NCBI GenBank assembly: GCA_026770615.1
Contig: MU631743.1
Span: forward strand, 11,402-28,560
DNA from: Pavlovales sp. CCMP2436
Taxonomy: Eukaryota; Haptophyta; Pavlovophyceae; Pavlovales
DNA: 17,159 nucleotides
Direction of reading: 5' to 3'
The stretch's first letter is position 1. Every line of letters starts with the position of its first letter. Shown piece by piece: positions 1 to 6,720 of this stretch. The position numbers were made by a program, and so were the translations under genes. The notes beneath the pieces are model-generated. The model had not been told where the DNA came from and did no database searches. It saw only the letters and a program-made list of their open reading frames with translations.

Positions 1-428
1 CGCCAGCCATGCGCGCGCATGTCCAGGAAGGAGTTCCGTCCTATTACGAGCGCGACTTGCGGCAGCTCGAGCATGCCGCGCTGCGTGATGGTGCCGGTCG
101 GCTCGTCCAGGATGTCAAGGAAGTTGGGCACTGCCTGGGTCATGGCGCCACAGAAAGCGGCAGGCGCGATGTCAACCATGCGTCGAAGTCCGGCGCCCCG
201 GTAGCGGCGGGGGAGTGCGAGGCGGGCAGTGGCAAGCTGGTCGTCGTCGAGCGAGACTCCCAGTCCGTGTGTCGCCTGCGTGTGGATGATCGCGTCGAAG
301 CGTGTGCACGCGTCGCGCGCCTGGTCCGGGTAGCAGTAGCGGGCAAAGTACTCAAATTTGCGTGCGGTGGAGAAGAGCGTTAGCAGCCAGAGCTGTTGCT
401 TGTGTGACGAGCGCTGAACTTTTAAGTT
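1..428 (-). pseudogene. Non-LTR reverse transcriptase, C-terminal fragment
   Basis: Read on the minus strand, the frame is open from 428 to the window edge with no stop (142 codons plus 2 nt); a TAA at 429-431 closes it upstream. The peptide carries a pattern I recognise from the region after the RT core of algal and plant LINE-like polymerases: an F-S-T-A-R-K-F-E-Y-F stretch, then FDAIIH, then ALPRRYRGAGLRRMVDIAPA followed by AAFCGAM. The QxxLPxxxGGxGLRS-like step and the AAFxGS-like segment are the diagnostic parts. The palm with its catalytic Asp residues is not in the window; it should have lain upstream, right of 428, where the sequence changes to AT-rich repeat DNA. The fragment is therefore 5'-truncated or replaced there, and its C-terminus continues beyond base 1. 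It is unrelated in composition to the LINE at 8.7-14 kb. Family assignment is from memory of conserved motifs, not from a search. Confidence 0.6.
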
Positions 429-901
429 TTATGGAAATTTCCAATGGAAAAAGTTAGTTGTCAGTTTGCGGTGGAAACTTGAACCAGGAGCTTTAATTGA
501 GCGCAGGGCGTAGCGACACTCAACTTGGGCCCGGGTCCAACGGACAGAGCCCGGGCCACCAGCTTCGTGGCAGAGCACAGAGCAGCCAGTCGCCGGAGCA
601 GCCAGTGCCCCGTCTGCTTACAGCTCGCGAGTGGCCATGGCAAAAATATCGAGATGCGTAGACGCGTTCGTGTCTTGCTCGTTGGATAGAGATGTCTGCC
701 GCCTATATTTGGGCGAACGGGTCTGAGTCGTACAGGGGCTTGGAAACCTTAGGGAGCTTTTCGGTTATTGATAGGTCGGTAGTCAAATGACCAGACGGCC
801 GTTCTTTCCATCGCACGGGTTGAGGGCTGCACGACGAGAAGAGTGAGGGGCTGCACCTGCCTGTGAACGCGTAAAAGGATTCCAAAATTGGCGCCGATGA
901 T
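429..901. other. Non-coding stretch, repeat DNA
   Basis: No convincing coding sequence on either strand. Short open frames here have no recognisable motif and no consistent composition. The stretch begins AT-rich at the break of the minus-strand RT fragment and contains one copy of a dispersed repeat (717-754). GC-rich palindromic bits occur around 528-560 (for example GGGCCCGGG), without a clear function. Confidence 0.5.
717..754. repeat. Dispersed direct repeat B, copy 1
   Basis: This 38-bp block shares the core GGGCTTGGAAACCTTAGGG (with flanking ACGGGTC and GTCGTAC) with 1962-2000, in the same orientation about 1.25 kb away. Similarity is not exact, which suggests old copies of one repeat family. 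No terminal TG..CA or duplication was found to call it an LTR. Confidence 0.6.
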
Positions 902-1295
902 ATCTCACTTTTCCACAATATTGGTACCGGAGCAGGGATGGGGGCTGAGAGGTGGGAGCTCGGTTGGTGGTTGGCTGCGACTTGCGTGTCAAGGGGAGGA
1001 TGTGCATGCACCACCCCGTCTGCCCTCCGTGGGTGTGCGCTCCCGCGTCCCATGAGGTCGGTGTGAGCGAGGGTCTTGATGCTGACGGGAGGCTCGATCT
1101 CACTTTTCCCCAATATTGGTATCGAAGCAGGGATGAAGGCCGAAGGAGAGGTGGGGGGTCGGTTGGCGGCTGGCTGCGACCTGCGGGTCAAGGGGAGGAT
1201 GTGCATACACCCCGTCTGCCCTCCGTGAGTGTGCGCCCCCGCGTCCCACGAGATCGGTGTGAGCGAGGGTCTTGATGCTGACGGGAGGCTCGCGT
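902..1295. repeat. 195-bp tandem duplication
   Basis: Two adjacent units of about 195 bp start at 902 and 1097, each with the sequence ATCTCACTTTTCC. Shared landmarks in order are an AATATTGGTA box, GCAGGGATG, GTCAAGGGGAGGATGTGCAT, CCCCGTCTGCCCTCCGTG, CGCGTCCCA and GTGTGAGCGAGGGTCTTGAT. Copies differ by substitutions and small indels. A long minus-strand open frame crosses the array (703-1449), but 195 is a multiple of three and the DNA is GC-rich, so openness alone is not evidence of a protein. I treat it as a non-coding satellite-like duplication. Confidence 0.8.
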
Positions 1296-1469
1296 ACGGT
1301 CGGGAGCCATGGGCGAGACGGCCGGCATCGGCGGGTTGCGGGTTGACTTGCGCAACTGGCATTCGACACCGCACGTACTCGCACGACAGCCACGCGCTCG
1401 ATGCGGGTAGACATCTGCAGGCGCGTGGACGGCGGGAAGGCGAGCACAAGCTGAAGCAGCATGCGACGT

Positions 1470-1690
1470 GTCAGACAAGCTTGAGCCGCTTGAAGATGAG
1501 CCGCTAGAGGACGAGCCGCGCGTGGAAGAGCCGCGCGTGAAGGTAGGCGGGGCGAGCTTGAGCACCGATGGGCGAGCTCGACGAAGGACAAGCTTGAGCC
1601 GCGTTCCAGACGAAGTTGAAGGGCGACGAGCACGACGAAGGACAAGCTCGAGCCGCGTGCCGGACGAAATGAAGGGCCTCAGCACGTCGG
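1470..1690. repeat. GC-rich minisatellite, 54-bp and shorter units
   Basis: Two units of 54 bp are clear: ACGAAGGACAAGCT begins at 1581 and again (ACGAAGGACAAGCTC) at 1635, each followed by GAGCCGCGT, a GACGAA box and GAAGGGC. Upstream, 1480-1545 is built of shorter GAGCCGC-bearing units. On the minus strand it reads as repeated Ser/Arg-rich peptide (SSGTRL.LVLRRAR), which could be coding or fortuitous. Confidence 0.65.
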
Positions 1691-1820
1691 CGAGAAAGGC
1701 GAGCACGACAGCGCTCGAGCGAGCGCGATGACGGGGCGACGACGTAGATGAAGAAGGCGGGTGAGAGGCGGCGAGCGAGAAGGCGGGTAGCGGATTTTCC
1801 TTGGGCGATTTTTAAAAAAA

Positions 1821-1925
1821 CGTGATTAAGCCTTAAAACGCGATTAAGTCAGTAGGTTGTTGTAACTATCGATTGTATTGGGTGTCAGTTGTGTCAGTTG
1901 AAATTGTCAGTTGACATTTTTGGGC
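1821..1925. repeat. Dispersed repeat A, copy 1, with CGYGATTAAG motifs
   Basis: This AT-rich block is homologous to 3930-4050 in the same orientation. It starts with two copies of CGYGATTAAG (1821-1830 and 1839-1848), followed by a GTTGTTCTAACTA-like box, TGTATTGGGTGTCAGTTGTG and short GTCAGTTGACATTTTT repeats. Both copies lie just left of a GC-rich C/T-biased stretch when read on the minus strand, and copy 2 lies immediately upstream of the minus-strand pseudogene at 2849-3730. It could be a shared 5' region or an end of a repeat family. Confidence 0.65.
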
Positions 1926-1961
1926 TATTTTTGGGATATTTTTTGGGACATTTTCTGGGAA

Positions 1962-2000
1962 ACGGGTCCGGGGTCGTACTTGGGCTTGGAAACCTTAGGG
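1962..2000. repeat. Dispersed direct repeat B, copy 2
   Basis: Partner of 717-754: ACGGGTCCGGGGTCGTACTT followed by GGGCTTGGAAACCTTAGGG. It directly follows repeat A copy 1. Confidence 0.6.
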
Positions 2001-2760
2001 GGTTTATCGTATCGAATAAAGCACGATTTTTCGTGTGTCAAACGTTGAGCAGAGTGACATCGGGCTCATGTGTTGTAATTTTTTGCGTCATCGAGCACAC
2101 TTTCCGACTCGTGTGAAAGAACTCCTACGGGTCGCTCCTACGGATGAGACACGCATGCATATATTCCTTATAATTTATTCCGCTCGAGACCCGTCATCGT
2201 CGGTTCATAACGACGTCACTCTCGTGAGTGAATCCGCCGTGGTTGCAGGTACCTCCAGCTACGCTTGTGCGCTGAAGGCCCATCGCTGACAAAAAAATTA
2301 TATCGTTGAGTTGCCGAAGGTGCCAGAGTCCTCGCCAAAGTTGTCGTCACCGCGTCAGGCCCGCCGGTTTCTTTTCACTATAATCTGATAGGGATTCAAG
2401 CTTTGTATATACATATTATAATATCAGATATCTGACTTGCAAACCGTTTAGAACATGAAGACGCGTCAGCTTGAATCTCTATCAGTAATATATGTATGAA
2501 TGGAAGGGAGTTCTGGCAGGCGGCGTGTTAAGTTCAAGAGTCCGCACTCCGGCGTATCGCATCGGAGCATGTGTCAGAGCGCTAAGATCAGATTGACAAA
2601 TTGTCACACCGCCTCAGAAGTAGAACCTTCTACATTAATATGCACTTCGATCATACTAGACGAGCACATTGTGACGAAAGTTACGAACTTATGTTGGGCT
2701 GAACTAAGTTTCGAAGAGTGCTAAGTTTGGCGTACGTACTAACTATAAGTTTCATATGGA
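2001..2760. other. AT-richer non-coding stretch
   Basis: Apart from the MITE-like element at 2385-2485 I see no gene here. Open frames are short and have no motif. Small palindromes occur (for example ACGACGTC near 2210 and CTCGTGAG near 2222), but none has a readable function. Confidence 0.5.
2381..2489. mobile_element. MITE-like element, 101 bp, 18-bp terminal inverted repeats
   Basis: The ends are CTGATAGGGATTCAAGCT (2385-2402) and AGCTTGAATCTCTATCAG (2468-2485), inverted copies of each other with one mismatch in 18. The four bases TAAT directly precede the left end (2381-2384) and directly follow the right end (2486-2489), as a target site duplication would. The 65-bp interior is AT-rich and non-coding, so any movement would need a transposase supplied elsewhere. 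The same terminal sequence recurs at 17072-17089, inside the 3' LTR of the copia element. The 4-bp duplication does not match the TA of Tc1/mariner; superfamily unknown. Confidence 0.6.
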
Positions 2761-2848
2761 CGCGTTCGAGTTGCATCGACAGTGATGCTCGACGGTGTGT
2801 ACTGCAGGCTAGTAATGCGGCCGACGGCCGGAGCGGGAAGCTGTGGGA

Positions 2849-3730
2849 TCACTGTGCGCATGACGCACTGTGCCAAGTGCCCCAGCGCGCCTGCATCTGG
2901 CATGCCGTCTCGTTGGCCGCGTTGGTTGCGAGGCTTGCACAGCGTGTCGATGCGCAAGGTTGGGTCTGCGATGCTGTTCGTGTGTGCTGCTGCACTTGGC
3001 GGTGCTGCCATTCCGCCAGATCACAGGGTGTGGGCCAGGGTGAGGGTTTGGGTGAGATTTGGGCAATGGGTGAGAATTGGTCGTACGGTCGCTTGTGGGC
3101 GCTGGGCGGCGGGTAATACCGTGGTTTGGCCGCTATGCCATGGCCGCGGCGTAGTCCGTACGGCACGGCCCACTGAGTGCACCGCACCTGCAACGCAGCG
3201 TCGGTCTCGTTGCGCGCCGATGCGGCCGCGTGGCTCTCTCTGCGAGACTTGTACCGCGCTCCGTTGCACGTGCGCCAGCTTGCAAAGGCCGCGTCACCAG
3301 CGCTGGCCGTCGGCGGCTACTCCCACTTGGCGCCGGTTTCCGCGCACGCCTGTCGCAGCTCATCCACGATGTCGATACGCGCTTGCGCTCGCCTGCTGGC
3401 CTGCTCGCACAGCGCGTGCAGCCGCGCGTGCCGCGCTAGCCTCTCGAGGCTGCCCTCGCCCGTCAGCGCGGCCTCGTACGTTACGGCCCACTAAGCGCAC
3501 CGCGTGTGCAGGTCGGCGTCGGTCTCGTTGCGCGCCTTCACGGCCGCGTTGCTCTCATAGCGAATTTTGCACCGCGCTTTCATGCGATCGCACCAGCGCC
3601 CGAAGGCTGCGGGAGTGTCATTCGCGGCCGGCGGATTCTGCCAGTCGACACCGCACGCTGCGCAGTTCAAGCGTACGGCAGTCACGCGGTCCTCGCGGGT
3701 GAGCATGTAAGGGTGTAGCTTGCGGCACAA
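2849..3730 (-). pseudogene. Repeated Cys/Trp-module protein, broken by two TAG stops
   Basis: One minus-strand frame runs from ATG at 3730 to TGA at 2849, interrupted only by TAG at 3491-3493 and TAG at 3317-3319. It is not a shadow: two stretches within it are clearly homologous. Module 1 (residues about 22-83) has LNCAACGVDW, then PPAANDTPAAFGRW, then KARNETDADLHTRC and WAV. Module 2 (about residues 125-190) has QACAETGAKW, PPTASAGDAAFASW, SARNETDAALQVRC and WAV. A weaker third copy near the C-terminus shows ATNAANETACQMQARW. A helix-like, Arg/Ala-rich linker separates modules 1 and 2. The CxxC of module 1 and the terminal RC could bind metal, but module 2 lacks the second Cys, so a zinc role is only a guess. 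Protein family not recognised. Repeat A copy 2 and a C/T-rich (sense strand) leader lie immediately upstream. Confidence 0.55.
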
Positions 3731-3929
3731 TGAGGACGAGCAGCAGCGAACTTAAAATTCGGATGATAAGAGCGGCAAGCAAGCACGTCAAGCGCACGGC
3801 GAATGAATCGCGTTGACGGCGAGGAAGGCGAGCTGCGAGCTGCTTGACGAGCGCGTTGCGAGGGCGAGGGGGCGAATAGGAAGCGGGCGGAAAAGCGGCG
3901 AGCAAATAGCAGCGGAAAGCCTTTCGTAA

Positions 3930-4050
3930 CGCGATTAGACGTGATTAAGCCACTATGTTGTTCTAACTACTTTTTGTACTGGGTGTCAGTTGTGGATGTC
4001 AGTTGACCTTTTTTTAAAATATTGTCATCTGACATTTTTTAAAATATTGT
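3930..4050. repeat. Dispersed repeat A, copy 2
   Basis: Homologous to 1821-1925: CGCGATTAGA (3930-3939) abuts CGTGATTAAG (3940-3949), followed by CTATGTTGTTCTAACTA, GTACTGGGTGTCAGTTGTG and several GTCAGTTGACATTTT-like units separated by TTTTTAAAATATTG. It sits about 200 bp upstream of the start of the minus-strand module protein. Confidence 0.65.
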
Positions 4051-4213
4051 TAGTTGACATTTTGTGGGATACAATTATTGGTATAAAATTAAAATGACAT
4101 GCGCTAATGCGCAGCTCGCCTAACCGCCGGGGGCGATAATCTCCAACCCCTGGTCTAGTCCCAGGCGGTGGGGTGACTCAATAATCCTCCACTTATCTTC
4201 AAAAACTCTCTCC

Positions 4214-4890
4214 TCATCTAAGGTGGTTGCGGTTGTTTGCCTGGGATAAGTGGTTTGGTTCCTCTGAGTGTGAGTCGATGTTGCTGTGTATCACGCGGAT
4301 GGGCGTGGGTCCGAGGTCTGTTTGTCTGGGTGTGTTTATCACTGGTGTCTGGGCGCCACCAGCAGCACCAAGACCAGAGGCACAGGCCCCGAGTACACGG
4401 ATACCGTCCTCACCGCTGATCAGTTCAGACACACGACGATCGACGACTGACGACTCTCGACTGGCGCGCTGACCGACCTCCACTGCTCTCCCTCGTGTCG
4501 TCTGAAAATACAGCACCGTCTGCGAGTGCGGCCCACCTTCGCGCATCCCAAACATTACTTCCTCGCTAGCCTGGCTCGCATATGTTGAGATTTTTCCCGG
4601 GGGCAAAAAGCACAAATATACGCGGCTTATTTGCTGGCCCATTCTATCCCACCCCTTGACGAGGGTGGGCCTCGGGCGCAGGACTTTGGGTTGCGGGGTG
4701 TGGCGGGCTTGCTGGCTCATGTTTTGAAGACTTTGAGCTTGCTGGCTCATGTTTGGTTTTAGGTTTTTTGTCGCCCGAGTGGTGTGACAGCGTGGGTGAC
4801 TGACTGGCCGGTTTCAAAGGCCCGTTTGATTGCTGAGCGCAGTGTGCGTGAGTGGTGTATGCATATGGTATTGGATGGGCTGGGTGAGGT
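4214..4890 (-). pseudogene. Second copy of LINE-tail sequence, minus strand
   Basis: From about 4890 down to 4387 this strand is closely similar to 13450-13947 on the plus strand. In the best part I count about 7 mismatches in about 170 bases, all transitions. Two overlapping frames are conserved between copies. One reads HHSGDKKPKTKHEP and ends SPAPEAHPRQGVG. The other contains SRVYLCFLPPGKISTYASQA, MFGMREGGPHSQ and QRASRESSVVDRRVSELIS. Here the second frame continues intact to a stop at 4214, through INTPRQTDLGPTPIRVIHSN, whereas the plus-strand copy diverges right after GTGCTCGGGG. The function is unknown and no domain is recognised. The fragment lacks any RT, so it is a 5'-truncated insertion or an independent repeat family that also sits at the end of the LINE. 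Confidence 0.65.
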
Positions 4891-4998
4891 AAGTTGGGGT
4901 CTGGGCCTGCCATATGAGTAAATAAGGTTAGGTCACATTGAGGTAGCGGCTGGACCCTTCAGAGTCGGGTTTCCAGGATACAATTTGTTGACGGTATG

Positions 4999-5779
4999 GC
5001 TATTGTATATTAATGTAGGGGGGTTTGGGCTGGCGGTACGTTTCAAGTTCAAGTCAGGCTGATCTTAGCGCTCCGACGCAGGCTCCTACGCACTACGCCG
5101 AAGTGGGGAGCTGGTAGAAGTGATGGATGATGAGGAAGCCGAAAACAAAGCGCTGGAGTCGCTGCGCAACGCGGGGCCGCCCGACAGTGCGCGAGCAAGC
5201 GAGTCCATTGGTGATCCCAGCGGTGACGTATCGCTGGGAAGCGATGGGGTTTTGAATGTCGAGAACTCGTTTGCGCGTGCAGGGCGCGGGCTGCAGCGCG
5301 GGGGCGCGGTGGAAGGACTGGTTGAAGAGGGAGCCGAAAGAGCCGAGCCGTCGAGCGCGAGCGAGTCCACTTGATGGCGAGTTTGGGTTTTGAATGCCGT
5401 GAACTTGTTCGCGCGTGCAGGGCGCGGGCCGCCGCGCGGGGGCGCGGTGGAAGGACTGGTTGAAGAGGGAGCCGAAGGAGCCGAGACGTCGAGCGCGAGC
5501 GAGTTTACTTGATGGCGGGTTTGGGTTTTGAATGCCGTGAACTTGTTCGCGCGTGCAGGGCGCGGGCCGCCGCGCGGGGGCGCGGTGGAAGGACTAGTCG
5601 AAGAAGGAGCCGAAGGAGCCAAACCAGGCAACGCGAGGCCGTCCGGCCAAGCGCGAGCGAGCGAGTTCATTGGTGGTTCTACCGTCGGCGTGTCGCTAGG
5701 AAGCGACGGGGTTTTGAATGCCGTGAACTCGTTCGCGCGTGCGGGGCGCGGACTGCAGCGCGGGGGCGCTATTGTATAT
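4999..5779. mobile_element. 757-bp insert with 12-bp target duplication in the 5' LTR
   Basis: GCTATTGTATAT occurs at 4999-5010 and again at 5768-5779, exactly bracketing 5011-5767. The insert begins TAATGTAGGGGGG and ends GCGCGGGGGC; it has no terminal inverted repeats and no poly(A). Inside are three 138-bp steps (GTTTTGAATG at 5249, 5387 and 5525) and a fourth copy at 5711 after a 186-bp step. The outer units carry an extra segment (CGCTGGGAAGCGATGGGG and its relative). In + frame the unit reads GVLNAVNSFARAGRGLQRGG then AVEGLVEEGAE, with a TGA at the same place in two units; the minus frame is open across 5086-5670. A 12-bp duplication suits target-primed retroposition better than a DNA transposon. 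Family not recognised. Confidence 0.75.
5120..5374 (+). CDS. Hypothetical repeat-unit peptide in the LTR insert
   Basis: An 84-codon frame starts MMDDEEAENKALESLRNAG and runs into the first 138-bp repeat unit, ending TGA at 5372-5374. The same frame continues through two more units, with a second TGA at 5510-5512, up to the end of the insert at 5767. The peptide is acidic and Ala/Gly/Glu-rich, with no recognised domain. Since the units are 138 bp (46 codons), frame conservation follows from the repeat length, and coding status is unproven; the opposite strand is open as well. Confidence 0.25.
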   Translation: MMDDEEAENKALESLRNAGPPDSARASESIGDPSGDVSLGSDGVLNVENSFARAGRGLQRGGAVEGLVEEGAERAEPSSASEST

Positions 5780-6100
5780 GCTATGTTCTTAGCTATTGCA
5801 TATACTCCAGCCTATACCGCTGACCGCCTGCCCCGCAGCACACAGCACACACTTGCTGGTTCCAACCCGTGTCATACGGGTAAGCCGCTTGCTACTGTGG
5901 TCCAGTCATTGGACTTGCAGTCCAGGCTCTTCGGTTACGGGTTTCGGCTTCCCGCTCGCTTTTGCTTCATCAGCCGTTTTTATTCGTCTGTTTCCGTTAG
6001 AGCTTACATTCGCTCAACTTCCCTAGAGACCTGCCGCCCGTCGAGTCGACGGGTACCGTCTAGCGCTGCAAGGACTAGACGAGAGATGAGATCTATACAT

Positions 6101-6186
6101 ATATTAGTGGCTCAGCATGGTTCAACAGGTGTTGTTCAATCACTGGCTTGGTCGACGTCAGGCTGAGGTCTACCGGTGTATGCAAC
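6101..6186 (+). promoter_or_regulatory. Copia LTR end, presumed primer-binding site and leader
   Basis: After the proposed LTR end at 6127 comes GGTGTTGTTCAATCACTGG and a short leader to the gag ATG at 6187. A tRNA 3'-end primer site would begin TGG next to the LTR. The candidates are TGG at 6108 and 6118 (before my LTR end) and at 6138 (10 nt after it). Drosophila copia uses an internal tRNA fragment without TGG, so a similar case is possible. A near copy of 6101-6170 recurs at 16244-16313 with 4 mismatches in 70. The palindrome TGACGTCA overlaps the gag start at 6188-6195. Confidence 0.45.
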
Positions 6187-6720
6187 ATGACGTCATCGGG
6201 GAGCTTTCCCCGTGCCGGTTTCAACCTCTCTCGGTTTGACGAGGGCAAGAACAGCGACGAGTTCAAGTCGTTCAAGATCACCCTCGCCGACCTCGGCAAC
6301 CAGGTGATCAACCAGCAGGTGCTCGGCCGCTTCCAGGCGATCACCGACAAGGACAAGGCCCTCGCGCAGGGCATCATCGTCAACAAGCTGGACGTCAAGA
6401 GGATCTCGACGGGGCGCCCCAAGAATATGAGCTGCTACAACTGCGGCAAGCTCGGGCACCTCAAGCACAACTGCCCGCTCCTGAGTAAGGAGCAGGCGCC
6501 AGCAGCTTCGTCGCTGCCGCCGCGCAGGGAGCAGGCGTTGCACAAGCCCGCCATCCGCATCGGCGGCTCGGCTCGCAAGGGCGCAAGCGCGCATGCTCTC
6601 ACGACTTCATTTGCCATCCTCTCCGGCAACGACTCCGATGTGTTGGACACCGACAGCTCGTCGTACAGTGACACTGACAACTTGCCGTTCTTGATCCCCG
6701 GCGACGAGTCCAACTCTTGA
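6187..6720 (+). pseudogene. gag: Copia gag (nucleocapsid) with CCHC zinc knuckle
   Basis: Starts ATG at 6187 (MTSSGSFPRAG) and ends TGA at 6718-6720, 177 codons. Residues 83-96 read CYNCGKLGHLKHNC, a perfect Cx2Cx4Hx4C knuckle that in this family binds the element's RNA during particle assembly. The part before the knuckle is only about 80 residues, against roughly 200 in a typical copia gag, so a capsid segment seems to be missing. The C-terminal third is acidic, rich in Asp and Ser (DVLDTDSSSYSDTDN), and continues in the same frame beyond the TGA as VLESDGSDSDRSD, then TAG at 6760-6762. The TGA may be a mutation or a gag/pol boundary; I favour mutation because a TAG follows after 13 codons. 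Confidence 0.75.

Larger units (their letters stand above)
4986..6127 (+). repeat. 5' LTR of the copia element, split by an insert
   Basis: The LTR starts TGTTGA at 4986. I place its end at TCAACA (6122-6127), because this gives a perfect 6-bp inverted terminal pair with TG..CA ends. Subtracting the 757-bp insert and one 12-bp duplication leaves about 373 bp, normal for a copia LTR. The body resumes at 5780 with GCTATGTTCTTAGCTATTGC. The 3' end is less certain than the 5' end, because no standard TGG primer-binding site begins within a few bases of it and only 25 bp of the 3' LTR is present for comparison. Confidence 0.65.

Noticed and set aside
703..1449. Minus-strand open frame of 248 codons across the 195-bp duplication.
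   Set aside because: The openness is explained by two GC-rich units of a length divisible by three; no domain, and different frames are equally open.
717..2000. Repeat B pair considered as LTRs of a small element of about 1.3 kb.
   Set aside because: Only about 38 bp are shared, with no TG..CA ends, no primer site or polypurine tract, and no coding sequence between.
2782..3702. Long plus-strand open frame of 306 codons.
   Set aside because: Arg/Ala/Cys-rich with no motif; it is the shadow of the minus-strand module protein, which shows internal protein repeats.
4149..4165. Hairpin CCTGG-TCTAGTC-CCAGG that resembles a tRNA arm; on the minus strand its 7-base loop contains CTA, as a TAG-reading anticodon would.
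   Set aside because: The loop lacks the invariant U33, there is no room for a variable loop and T-arm after it, and no acceptor or D-arm pairing closes around it. I regard it as a simple hairpin.
5086..5670. Minus-strand open frame of 194 codons in the LTR insert.
   Set aside because: Repeats of 138 bp keep any open frame open. I cannot tell it from the plus-strand reading, and neither has a domain.
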